Origin: DASXZH01 sp963829965 | GTDB taxonomy: Bacteria; Armatimonadota; Fimbriimonadia; Fimbriimonadales; Fimbriimonadaceae | Reading direction: 5' to 3' | Assembly (NCBI GenBank): GCA_963829965.1 | Contig: CAWHLK010000013.1 | Coordinates: 14,866 to 78,865, forward strand | Length of the DNA: 64,000 bases | Shown here: piece by piece, positions 47,707-56,968 of the stretch | Position numbering within the stretch: the stretch's first letter is position 1 | Layout: each line of letters opens with the position of its first letter | The notes under the pieces: model-generated | Seen by the model: the letters and a program-made list of their open reading frames with translations, nothing else | The model's database searches: none | What the model was told of the DNA's origin: nothing | Position numbers and translations under genes: made by a program

Positions 47707-49719
47707 TTACTTGCTTTGGATATAAAGGAATTGCAGCCCACCGCTCTTCGCAGAGGCAAGGGCCACAATCGAGCCGTCGTTGAGCAAGAAGAACCCAGCA
47801 GGGTTTTGAATAGCCCCCTGCGTAGCGCCTAACTTCTTGGTCACGTCAACCGGAGCGCCGGATAATGTGGGCCAAACGCAGACGTCGCTCGTGGTTGATG
47901 GGCTTGCCGCGTAAAGTTGGCCCGTCGCCATCGTGCCCGCGTGGTTGATGCCGTAAGCCGTCGAGCCCGCGTTGGAACCAAGCGCAAACTCGTTGGGTGC
48001 AAACCCGTTTGTAGCCTGCCAGTAGATGCCGTTCAGTCCATTTCCACCGACGATCACCCCGTTGTCGCTCATTTGATACGCGGTCGTGGCGCCACCAATA
48101 CCGTTCAGACCAGGAAGGGCCTTGAACGGGGTTTTGATCGATCCGCCTGTAATCGAGATATTGGCCCAAACTCCAGGAGCCGGCGTACCGCCATCTCCCG
48201 CGCCGAGGACGTTGTTGTTGTCGTCAACCGCAATCGCCCGAAGGTTTCCAAACCGGTTGTCGGTTGGCAAGAGATACGCGACGCCCCCGATGAAGGCAAA
48301 TGGTACCTGCGTTTGGGTGGCAGTGTAGGAATATCCGACGATCGTGTTCTTGCCGTTCGGGCTGATGCCTTCAAAGACACCGCCATACGGGAAGACCGTC
48401 GTGATCGCGTTCGGCTGCCAAGTCCCAGATTTCAGTACCCACAGCGCGGGCTGCAACAGACCGGACTTGGCCTGATAGCTTCCCACGATTTGCTCCAGTC
48501 CACCGGAGGACTCGATGCCGTAGGCTGCCGTATGGCTGCCGCCGGCGGGAGCGCTGAGCGTTACCGGAGAAGCTGTTGGACTTGCCCAGTAGTATCCGGT
48601 CGATCTGTAGGTGGAATCCATTCCATAACCCACCATCTCGCCGTCACCCAAGGCCTGCGAAACCGTAATCGATCCCGAGCCCTTAACAACAATGGGAGCC
48701 GCGTAGCCTGAGCCGCCCGAGGTGGTTGTGGTGGTTGTCGTCGCCGGAGTCGTCAACAGGCTCGCTAGGCTGACAGTCGTCGCGTTATCGATGACCTGCT
48801 GGAATCCACCTGCCGCCGTTACAGTAAGAACATTCTTCCCGGCGTTAAACGATTCCACAAGGCCTTTGAGTGCGCCGTCACTGATGGTCAGTGTCACGGT
48901 GCCATCGACAAGGTCTAAGCTGCCTGTTCCGGTTCCGTCCTCTTCTCCCAGGAAGGGGATATTGGCAGTAACGTAGGCCATCTTCGAGTTGATTGCGGTC
49001 AACGGAGTGCCGGAAAGCTGCGTGAACTCAACCAGGAGGGGGACCGGAAGACCCTGATTCGTGTACGTGTAGGTCGCAAGGATGGTGCCGTCCGAGGCAA
49101 CATTGCCTTGGTCATCCAAGCTGAGGTCGAACCCGACGTTGGTTCCATCGTTGGTCAGGAGCAATGCGCCTTTGAGGGTGTTCGCATGCAAAGCATCGGT
49201 GAGCGTAAGCGTGAACTGCGCCTGTAGGGGAACAGATCCGCCCGTGATGTTTCCGTTTACGTCAAAGGACACTGGATACTTGTAAGTAGAACCGAGGGTT
49301 TGGGAGCTTTGAGCCACAACGGAACCCGCCTTGTTCTTTCCCGCCGCATCCGTCGCAAAGTTGAGGGTCAGAGTCTTGCCGGAGACCTGACTGCTTTCGA
49401 AGAGTTCCATACCTGGAACAGGTGTCCAAGTTGTTGCCGCACCGCGCAAGTGTCCGGGCTTGGGGTTTAGAGAGTTGAGGACGGCAAAGGGAACTGCGAC
49501 GCCGGCAGTTGTTGCTTTTGCCATGACGAGCCCCGTTGCGATGTTAAAGTTGGTGGCAGTCAGCGTCTTCTTTGCGCCCCCGCCCCCTTTTCCATTGTTT
49601 CCGCCGAGGCCGCCGCTGCCTCCGCATCCCAACACCAATGCGATGATCCCCGCACCGGCGATGGCAAGCACGGCTTGCCGTGGCCGAGCCTTTTCTTTGA
49701 TTAATGTGATGTACTTCAT
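47707..49719 (-). CDS. Lipoprotein with HAF-type repeats
   Basis: 670 residues from ATG 49719, chosen for the GGAG at 6-7 nt and because the signal peptide and lipobox (LVLGC, Cys32) follow. A Gly/Asn linker, a beta-rich domain (about 55-300) and a Thr/Ser hinge (TTPATTTTTTTSGGSG) lead to repeats of the form AYGIESSGGLEQIVGSY, AIAVDDNNNVLGAG, AYQMSDNGVIVGG and AYGINHAGTMATGQ. These are extracellular HAF-type beta-propeller repeats. It lies 62 bases downstream of the SARP regulator on the same strand. Probably surface-exposed; substrate unknown. Confidence 0.82.
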   Translation of the reverse strand: MKYITLIKEKARPRQAVLAIAGAGIIALVLGCGGSGGLGGNNGKGGGGAKKTLTATNFNIATGLVMAKATTAGVAVPFAVLNSLNPKPGHLRGAATTWTPVPGMELFESSQVSGKTLTLNFATDAAGKNKAGSVVAQSSQTLGSTYKYPVSFDVNGNITGGSVPLQAQFTLTLTDALHANTLKGALLLTNDGTNVGFDLSLDDQGNVASDGTILATYTYTNQGLPVPLLVEFTQLSGTPLTAINSKMAYVTANIPFLGEEDGTGTGSLDLVDGTVTLTISDGALKGLVESFNAGKNVLTVTAAGGFQQVIDNATTVSLASLLTTPATTTTTTTSGGSGYAAPIVVKGSGSITVSQALGDGEMVGYGMDSTYRSTGYYWASPTASPVTLSAPAGGSHTAAYGIESSGGLEQIVGSYQAKSGLLQPALWVLKSGTWQPNAITTVFPYGGVFEGISPNGKNTIVGYSYTATQTQVPFAFIGGVAYLLPTDNRFGNLRAIAVDDNNNVLGAGDGGTPAPGVWANISITGGSIKTPFKALPGLNGIGGATTAYQMSDNGVIVGGNGLNGIYWQATNGFAPNEFALGSNAGSTAYGINHAGTMATGQLYAASPSTTSDVCVWPTLSGAPVDVTKKLGATQGAIQNPAGFFLLNDGSIVALASAKSGGLQFLYIQSK

Positions 49720-49780
49720 GTGTTTCTCCGCAGAGAACACGAGTGTATGGATTCCCCGTCAGCAGATCGTCAGCAGGAAA

Positions 49781-51716
49781 CTAGGCGCCTTGGTGGCACT
49801 GGCGAAGCAGAGCCTGAGCTTCAAGAACAGGCTGTAGGGCAAGCGGGCCGATCATTTTGTGCTCCGCCGTCCGCATGTTGATCAGCAGATCGTGCGCTTT
49901 TCGTGCATGAGCTGCGGCCTGGGCGAGCCGTCCCGACTTTGCCTCCACGCGACCCAATGCCAGTTGGGCACTCGCAAACCCGGGCAATGCCTTTTCTGAT
50001 AGGAAAAGGGAGGAGCACTCAGTCAACGCTTCCCGCGCACCCGCCAAATCCTCGGTATTGGAAAGGGCGTTCCCCAAACCGCGAAGGGATGTGGCCAAGC
50101 CCAATCCGTAACCCTCCCTCCTGCGCATCGCCAAGGCCTTGGAATGGAGTTCAGCCGCCTCCTTGGGATTCTTCTTGAAGACCATAAGGTCGCCAAGGTA
50201 AGTCAAAGCCAGTATCTGGCCAACCGTTTGGTCGTAATTTTCAAACTCCTTGATGGCTCGGCGATAGACTGCCTCAGCTTCCGGCAGGAGGTTGATGTCC
50301 TCCAAAACGCGTCCCACTTGCAGGCGAAGGCCCGCCGCGCGCGGTGAGCGAAGGCTGTCCGTAACCTGAAGCGCTTGCCGGGTGGCTGACTCCGCTTCTG
50401 AACGAAAGCCCGTGGCTTCCATGACTTGCGCTTGTCTTAGGAGAGCGAGTCCCTCCACGAGTGGATCGCCCAGCCTCTGACTCAGCGAGATCATGCGTTT
50501 GACTCCCTTGGCAGCCGTGGTGTAATCAAATGAATAAATCGTGGAGGCCGTGACGCAGCCAATGGCATCCAGAAGTAAGAATGCATCTCCAGCGTTTTTT
50601 GCGTGGGCCATCGCTTGCTTCGCGAAAGACAGGGCTGGTATCACCCGCATCTTGTAAAGAGCATGCCGCGAGCGAAGAATCAGCCATTTGGCTTTGATGT
50701 CGTCTTTCAACGATTCGGACACTGGTTCGATGCCTTCCAGCAGCATTTGGCTTGTGCCCAAATCTCCCTGAATAGACGCGAGTTCAGCGATGCAAAGGTC
50801 CGCAGATATCCTTACGTCGGAGGATAGCCTGTTCGCGTTGCTTTCCAGCGTTTCCTTGAGAATGTCTATTCCGCTAACGAGGTCGCCAGTCTCAATCCAA
50901 TGCGGGGTGATCGCAATCGCAAGCTGCACGGCTTGTTGTGGCCGGCTACCCCTTGCAAGAAGTTCGAGAGGGGATACAAATTTGGGTTTGGATTCGCCTG
51001 ATTTCTGGAAACTGAATCCGATCGCAGGTTGATGCGCAAGGGCGTCCGAGAGCGATTTGTCCGGCGCAGCGCCGATCTGCATCTCAAGGAATTCGGCAAA
51101 TATCTCGTATTCGTTCCATGCCAAAGTGGACTCGCCCAACTTGACTAGCGCACGGATTTTCCGTAGCCGGGCGCCATCCATCAAGGGATCTTCCCGAATA
51201 GCCAACTCTGCGAAGTGGAGCGCTTGCTTCGGGTCTGACTCCAACGACTCATCTGCCAGATGAATCAACGACCGAAGATAGGTAGCCGCAAAGTTCTGGC
51301 GCGCCAGGGCGGCCCACTCATCTTCGATTCCTTCCAAAAATGGTCCTTTGTACGCCTGGACCGCCAGTTCACAGGTTTTTTTGTCTTGCACCTCGGGGCT
51401 AAGTAGGAAGGGTGCCAGATCCGAGCTCGTAGGAGCCGACGGTAAGGCCCACATGAGACCTGTCGACTTCCAATACTTGGCCCGAATCTCCTCCAAGGAC
51501 CTCCCGGAGATAGACCAGCGTTTGCCGTAAGTTGTGCCTTGCGCGCTGAGGTTCCATTGCCGGCCATAGCAGGTCGCTGACTTCGTCGCGTAAGTGAAGA
51601 CCGGGCCTTGAAACCAGCAACCCGAACAGAGCGGGGACGCGATGCGATCGAAAGGCGTTGACGCACGACGTTGGGGTTTCAACTGAAGGCGTTCCGAAAA
51701 GGCTGAACCGGAGCAT
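49781..51716 (-). CDS. SARP/BTAD transcriptional regulator with TPR tail; one frameshift near 51425
   Basis: N-terminal winged-helix trans_reg_C-like domain (LRFSLFGTPSVE, FRSHRVPALFGLLVSRPG, RDEVSDLLWPAMEPQRARHNLRQ in pieces). Then the BTAD repeat (ELAVQAYKGPFLEGIEDEW, LIHLADESLESDPKQALH), then a long TPR region ending LEAQALLRQCHQGA. The first 95 residues and the rest are in different frames. Removing one base near 51422-51427 joins GSYE to SDLAPFLL. Total about 645 residues. It is divergent from a broken ECF sigma gene and upstream of the HAF lipoprotein. Confidence 0.88.
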
Positions 51717-51861
51717 GGCTAAGTCGTCGGCGGCATTCTGCACTTCCTCCAGCACTACTAGCCGGCGGAAACCTCTTTTAACCGGTGCAGCAAACCATAT
51801 TGTATCACTTGTTACCCTCTATAATGAACCTCAGTCCTCCAAAGTGGCTCAGTGAATTCGA

Positions 51862-52250
51862 ATGGCGGCACAAAGCTACAGCGATGACCGCGCACTGGCA
51901 AAGGGCGTATCGAAGGGCCACGAGGACAAGATCCTCGCTTTTTTTGGTGCTACCACGCTGGGGTCTACCGGTACATGCTGTGTTTAGCGCCAACCGCCGA
52001 GGACGCCGAAGACCTCGCCCAAGATGCGATGTTTCAAGCGAGAGCAGAGATTGGATCGTACAGAGGCGAGTCTTCGCTCAAAACCTGGATCCATGGTGTC
52101 GCGTACTACACGTTCACCCGCTGGAACCGTCGAAGGAAGATAGGTCGAAGACCTACTTGGACCGGGCGGGAGAGATGCACCCGAGCAAGTTCGTTGACTA
52201 CTCTACCTTCAAGACTGCCAAGATCTACTTCGCGAACGGGTTCCGCTTGA
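51862..52250 (+). pseudogene. ECF sigma factor fragment, frameshifted, region 4 missing
   Basis: Start MAAQSYSDDRALAKGVSKGH, then after a one-base break next to a T7 run (51939-51950) the frame gives YHAGVYRYMLCLAPTAEDAE, DLAQDAMFQARAEIGSYRGE and SSLKTWIHGVAYYTFTRW: an ECF region 2. No region 4 helix-turn-helix follows in any frame before the next gene. TATAAT at 51820-51825 may be the old -10. Either the 3' half is deleted or more indels hide it. Confidence 0.7.
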
Positions 52251-52338
52251 GGGGGTTGCCAAGCCGACTATTACCCGAGCCAGCCTACTGCGAGGCTCCT
52301 TCCCTTGGGCAGCTAGGTTTGGTAAAGTTTGGGAGTCT

Positions 52339-53925
52339 ATGACTCCCGGACAACTCAGAGCCTCCTACGATGCCGTCGTCATCGGCAGCGGCCACAACGG
52401 TCTCGTTGCTGCCGCCTACCTGGGGCAGGCGGGAAAGTCCGTTCTTGTCCTTGAGCGAAACGAAACCATCGGTGGCGCGACAGCCTCTCAAAAAGTGTTC
52501 CCTGACTACGACGCTTGGCTCTCGAGGTACTCCTACCTCGTTTCCCTGTTTCCCGAGAAAATCAGGAAAGAGCTCGGACTGAAAATTTGATACAAAGCGC
52601 AGAACTACCGCCTCTTTCACGCCTTACACAGATTTCTCAGGCGTCCAAAGGGGACTCGTTATCTCGAACGTTGACGTCGCTCGGTCTCGAGGTTCCATGC
52701 GCGAAATGACGGGAAGCGACGAGTCCTGGGCCAAATACAACCATCTCTTGGTCTTGGAGCAAGCGATCGCAGCGCGTGCTTGGCCAACTCTGATTGAGCC
52801 CCTGCGTTCACGGGATTACTTCCAATCTAAAATGACTTCCAAGCACGAAAAGGAGGCGTGGCAGTCATTCGTTGAAGAACCCCTTGGCAACGTCATCGAA
52901 AAATACGCGGAACATGACGCTCTACGCGGCCTTCTCATGACCGATGGCAAAATCGGCGTCCACACCGAACCTCATGATCCCAGCCTGCTCCAAAACCGCT
53001 GCTTCCTCTATCATGTGATTGGGGGCGGAGATGGCGAATGGCGGGTCCCGGTTGGTGGCATGCGCTCGTTGGTGGACTCGCTTTTTGATTCCTGCCGAAA
53101 GGCCGGCGTAACGGTCCAGCCTTCATCCGAAGTCTCCCATCTGGAACTTGGAAAGGGGAAGCACTCGGTCACCTTTCAATATGAGGGGAAGGCGCATCAA
53201 GTCGATGCCGGGCATGTTCTCTTCAACGCCGGGCCTCGAACCTTCGCAAGAATCCTCGGCCAATCATGGCAGCCAAAAGAAACCGACGAAGGTTCGGTCA
53301 TCAAGATCAACATGCTCCTCAATCGTCTTCCGAAAGTAAAGGCAAAGGCCGTAAGTTCGCAAGAAGCCTTTGCCGGCTCGTTCCACATTGATGAGGGCTA
53401 CACCCAAATGCAGCAGTCGTACAAGGAATCAAGCCACGGCCAATTCCAAGCCTCGCACCTGGCGAAATGTATTGCCACACCCTCACCGACCCCACCATCC
53501 TTTCGCAAGAGCTAAGGGAAAAGGGCTACCAAACACTCACTCTCTTCGGACTGGATATGCCTTACCGGCTCTTTGAAAAAGATCACGACGTGCGAAAGGA
53601 GCGCGTGAAACAGCTTTACCTAGAGGGTTTGAATCGCATCTGCGATGAGCCGTTCGAAGATTGTCTTGCGCTGGACAAAAAGGGCGAGCCTTGCCTGGAG
53701 ATCAAAACGCCCCAAGATTTGGAGCGAGAAATCGACATCGATCAAGGCAACATCTTCCACAACACGCTCTCCTGGTTCTTCGCAGAGGATTCCGAAGCCG
53801 TTGGGAAATGGGGCGTGGAAACCGAGTTCCCACGCGTCTATCTTGCCGGCTCATCTGCTCTACGCGGCGGCGCTGTGAGTGGTATTCCGGGGCACAACGC
53901 TGCAAAATGCCTTCTGCAATCCTAG
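52339..53925 (+). pseudogene. Phytoene-desaturase-like FAD amine-oxidase family protein; two frameshifts
   Basis: FAD-binding oxidoreductase resembling CrtI/CrtO and the PYROXD2 family. It has YDAVVIGSGHNGLVAAAYLG and a GGATAS dinucleotide-binding loop. The middle segments are DFSGVQRGLVISNVD, GGGDGEWRVPVGGMRSLVD and AGHVLFNAGPRTFARILG. The C-terminus is VYLAGSSALRGGAVSGIPG. Corrections: drop one T at about 52583-52586 and add one base near 53443 (giving PGEMYCHTLTDPT). Together about 528 residues. All conserved parts are present, so the gene was recently or still is functional. No carotenoid gene partner is nearby. Confidence 0.85.
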
Positions 53926-53935
53926 TTGCGAGTCG

Positions 53936-54427
53936 CTACTTTGCCTTGCGCGTAAACTTCGAAACGGCGCCGTTGCTGTCGGTCGAGCTGAACGAATCGT
54001 CGCCATCGAGCTTGACAACCATCGAGTTGTCTTTGCCAATGCCGACGCTCTTCTTTGCTCCGTCCTCCATCGCCTTCTCCCTGGGCTTGGCCTCGGGAGA
54101 GAGCCCGGTGAACTTAACGTCTTGGTAAACCATATGGAGAGTGTCGCCGTCCTCTTTCCACGTTCCCGTGATGATAAGCTTTGCATCCTTGCCTCCGGGC
54201 GTAAAGTCACCGGTCGTTGACATGGACCCGTCGGCGGCGAAGCTTACTGTTGCCGAGCCCACGCCTGCCATCGGAGTCGTCCAATCGCCGATGAGCTTGC
54301 TTGGGGCGTTACTGACCGCCGGGCTGCCAGTAGTGCTGCCTGCCTTGTCGGCGCTGTCTTTCGTCCCGCAACCAAATACAAGAACTGAGACTGTAACAAC
54401 AACCAATAAAGAAATCACTTTTCGCAT
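53936..54427 (-). CDS. Small lipoprotein
   Basis: 163 residues with lipobox ending at Cys20 (VLVFGC). The mature domain is a lipocalin-like or META-like beta sheet (LIGDWTTPMAG, TITGTW-like LIITGTWKEDG, LHMVYQDVKF). Predicted to monitor or bind something at the envelope; no family assigned. TACAAT 6 nt before the ATG indicates a leaderless start. Confidence 0.8.
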   Translation of the reverse strand: MRKVISLLVVVTVSVLVFGCGTKDSADKAGSTTGSPAVSNAPSKLIGDWTTPMAGVGSATVSFAADGSMSTTGDFTPGGKDAKLIITGTWKEDGDTLHMVYQDVKFTGLSPEAKPREKAMEDGAKKSVGIGKDNSMVVKLDGDDSFSSTDSNGAVSKFTRKAK

Positions 54428-54433
54428 TCGTGC

Positions 54434-54439
54434 ATTGTA
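54434..54439 (-). promoter_or_regulatory. TANNNT (TACAAT) 6 nt before a lipoprotein ATG
   Basis: TACAAT, GCACGA, ATG at 54427 on the minus strand. No Shine-Dalgarno sequence. Confidence 0.55.
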
Positions 54440-54505
54440 CTTCTATAGTAAAAGCAGGTCTGTTGCCCTAGTGCTCAAATCGCAACTAATTCTTGGTGCC
54501 GACTG

Positions 54506-54511
54506 TATTCT
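54506..54511 (+). promoter_or_regulatory. TANNNT (TATTCT) 6 nt before an ATG
   Basis: TATTCT, CTGTTG, ATG at 54518. It faces the divergent TACAAT at 54434-54439; the two elements are 66 bases apart. Confidence 0.5.
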
Positions 54512-54517
54512 CTGTTG

Positions 54518-55279
54518 ATGCCTGCGCGAAAGTACAACGACAAGGAAGTCGGCCAGATTCTAAGCAAAGTTGCGTCGATCCAGGCGAACGCGGCAGGTTT
54601 TGCCACGTCTCAAGGCACCACGCTGGAGGACCTCAAGCGCGTTGCGGGGGAAGTTGGCATGGACCCGGAAATGATCGAGCGCGCGGCCGCCGATCTTGAT
54701 CATTCCCGGGTGATAATGCCGGGCGACAATTTTTCGTTCCTGCTCGAGCAGAGCGTTGCCGGGGAACTGTCGGATGATGTTTGGGACGCGCTAGTCACCG
54801 CCGCCAGAGGGTTCACCGGCAGTGCCGGCAAATCGAAGCAAGCCCACGAATGGGTGGGTGGTTCTGATACGGCAAGGGTCATGCTCAGCGGAAAGGGGCG
54901 TCAGGGTCGCGTTCATTTGAAGCTGTTGGGGGATGTGAGCGGCATCAGCGCTCTCACAATAGTCTTCGGACTCGTCGTCGGCATTTTTGCAACCCTAACC
55001 CCGGTTATAGTTGCCGCCAAACAGAGTTCGCCACCGAGCCATTGGGTCACTTTTCTCCTGTGCATCTTAGCGGCTAGCCTATGCGTAGCCGGCACGACGG
55101 GGATCCTACGAACGCTTCGGGGCAGACTGAAATCGCGGCTCAACGGCCTAATGGACAAGCTAGTAGAGATTTCGGAGCCCGAACAGGAAGAGAGAAGCAT
55201 GGGAGAATTTCACTCCGACAACCTTCTGATGCCTCCCACACCGATCGAGTCTGCTTTGAACCAAGAGGCGGCTGGATAG
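54518..55279 (+). CDS. Membrane protein with N-terminal helical domain
   Basis: 253 residues. The N-terminal 60 (ARKYNDKEVGQILSKVASIQ, LEDLKRVAGEVGMDPEMIER) form a small helical domain seen at the front of many membrane proteins in Gemmatimonadota-like bacteria; I do not know its name. Two membrane segments follow (TIVFGLVVGIFATLTPVIVA and WVTFLLCILAASLCVAG), with a charged C-terminal tail. Function unknown. It is followed 41 bases later by the APC permease. Confidence 0.75.
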   Translation: MPARKYNDKEVGQILSKVASIQANAAGFATSQGTTLEDLKRVAGEVGMDPEMIERAAADLDHSRVIMPGDNFSFLLEQSVAGELSDDVWDALVTAARGFTGSAGKSKQAHEWVGGSDTARVMLSGKGRQGRVHLKLLGDVSGISALTIVFGLVVGIFATLTPVIVAAKQSSPPSHWVTFLLCILAASLCVAGTTGILRTLRGRLKSRLNGLMDKLVEISEPEQEERSMGEFHSDNLLMPPTPIESALNQEAAG

Positions 55280-55320
55280 CGCCTGAAGCTGAGTCAAACC
55301 AGGTACAGTCCGCTCAACGC

Positions 55321-56817
55321 ATGGCGGTCGAGACAAGCCAAACCGATCCTTTAACTGAACCTCCAAAGCCGCATCTGGCACGACAGATCGGCCTGGGAAG
55401 CGGCATCGCAGTCGTCATCGGCAGCACCATCGGCTCGGGGATCTTCAAGAGCCCGTCCGACATCGCCGGGCAGTTGCCCGGCCCCTTGCCGATGCTTAGC
55501 GTTTGGATCATCGGGGGCCTCATCGTTTTATGCGGAGCCCTTACCCTTGGCGAGGTTGGCGGCGCATTTCCGTTCTCCGGCGGCATCTATGTCTTCGTGC
55601 GCGAAGGCTTTGGCCGAGTGCCTGCGTTTCTTTTTGGATGGGCAAGTTTGGTGCTAATTTCACCCAGTGGCCTCGGCGCGCTTGCCGTGGTTTTTGCCGA
55701 GTATTTCCTGCGGTTGGTGGGCATTGGAGAGAAGTCGCCCGGCTTCAGCGCATGGTCCGCGGGGCTCGCCATCTTAGCGATTGTGATTGCCACAGTTGTC
55801 AACGTGCTCGGGGTGAAATCCGGAGCTTTCCTTCAGAACCTGACCGTTATTGCGAAAGTTGGCGGCCTGCTCCTCCTGATCCTTTTGGCTTTGGCGATGC
55901 AACTGCCATCGGCGGGCGCCCACTTTAGCCCCGCCGTTCCCAAAGGCAGCTTTTCCCTTTCCATGTTCGGACTGGCCCTCGTTTCGATTTTATGGACCTA
56001 CGATGGCTGGGCAGATGCATCGTTGGTAAGTGGCGAATTTTCGAACCCGCGCAAGAACGTGCCCAAAGCCATCTTGCTTGGCACGTTGGGTGTGATTGGT
56101 GTGTACATCCTCGCCAACCTTGCTTACATGTCCGTATTTTCAGTTGCCGAAATCGGACAGAGCCAACTCATAGCAGCGGATTCCATGTCCAGGCTCGTGG
56201 GGCCGTGGGGAGTCACGTTCATCGTGGCGACCGTCATGATCTCGACCTTCGGCACCATGAGTGCGTCGGTTTTGACCTATCCTCGGATCTTTTTTGCAAT
56301 GGCCGAGGACCGGCTTTTCTTTTCTTCGCTGGCCGAGGTTCATCCGCGCTTTAGAACGCCCCATAAGTCCATCGTCCTGACTGGTGTCCTGGGCATTGTT
56401 TACGTCTTGATCGCCACCGCGTTGAGCGGCTCAAAAGCGTTCGGCGCCCTGACCGACGCGTTCGTGATCGGCATCGTGCCGTTCTACGCCCTTGCGGTGG
56501 CATCCGTCTTTGTCTTTCGTCGAAGGCTGGGAAGTTCTTCCGGCGAAGAAATTCCTGATTCGCTTGTCGATCCCGTGGCCGAAGGTCATTTGGAAACCCA
56601 TAAGCACGTCTATGCGGCGCAAGTCCGAACGCCACTTTATCCGCTAACGCCCCTGGTGTTCCTCGCCGCAACCTTGTTCCTGCTCGCCAACTCCCTCTGG
56701 GACCCCGCTTCGCGAGTTCCCACGATCATTACGCTCGGAATTCTTGCCGCCGGAATCCCGATCTATCACGCAACTATAGGGCGTCAAGCGCGCGCTCGAA
56801 TAGAAGCAAACCCCTAG
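55321..56817 (+). CDS. APC-superfamily amino acid permease
   Basis: 498 residues, about 12 membrane segments. Family pattern: IGLGSGIAVVIGSTIGSGIF, GALTLGEVGGAFPFSGGIYVF, LWTYDGWADASLVSGEFSNP and AEVHPRFRTPHKSI. Probably an amino acid or peptide-derived substrate importer or exchanger. ATG 55321 is chosen; a longer open frame to 55081 overlaps the previous gene. It is convergent with a D-aminoacylase-like gene, hinting at use of D-amino acids (inference). Confidence 0.9.
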   Translation: MAVETSQTDPLTEPPKPHLARQIGLGSGIAVVIGSTIGSGIFKSPSDIAGQLPGPLPMLSVWIIGGLIVLCGALTLGEVGGAFPFSGGIYVFVREGFGRVPAFLFGWASLVLISPSGLGALAVVFAEYFLRLVGIGEKSPGFSAWSAGLAILAIVIATVVNVLGVKSGAFLQNLTVIAKVGGLLLLILLALAMQLPSAGAHFSPAVPKGSFSLSMFGLALVSILWTYDGWADASLVSGEFSNPRKNVPKAILLGTLGVIGVYILANLAYMSVFSVAEIGQSQLIAADSMSRLVGPWGVTFIVATVMISTFGTMSASVLTYPRIFFAMAEDRLFFSSLAEVHPRFRTPHKSIVLTGVLGIVYVLIATALSGSKAFGALTDAFVIGIVPFYALAVASVFVFRRRLGSSSGEEIPDSLVDPVAEGHLETHKHVYAAQVRTPLYPLTPLVFLAATLFLLANSLWDPASRVPTIITLGILAAGIPIYHATIGRQARARIEANP

Positions 56818-56845
56818 TAGCCCGGAAGGAGCGAGAACACCTCAA

Positions 56846-56892
56846 CCTAGGGCGAAGCGAAATTGCCGCAAGGCAACGAGCGCAATCCTAGG
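56846..56892. terminator. Nested stem-loop between convergent genes
   Basis: Outer arms CCTAGG/CCTAGG with an adjacent GCG/CGC pair, and an inner TTGCC-GCAA-GGCAA hairpin with a GNRA-type loop (56863-56876). A separate GCGCT-GAA-AGCGC hairpin is at 56928-56940. There is no U-tract; it may be a bidirectional end signal or a structured repeat. Confidence 0.5.
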
Positions 56893-56968
56893 AAGAGTCA
56901 CTCCCCATTGGCCTATAGCGCTGAAAGCGCGGGAAGAATTTAAACGTCGAAATGGCGTACCACTTACT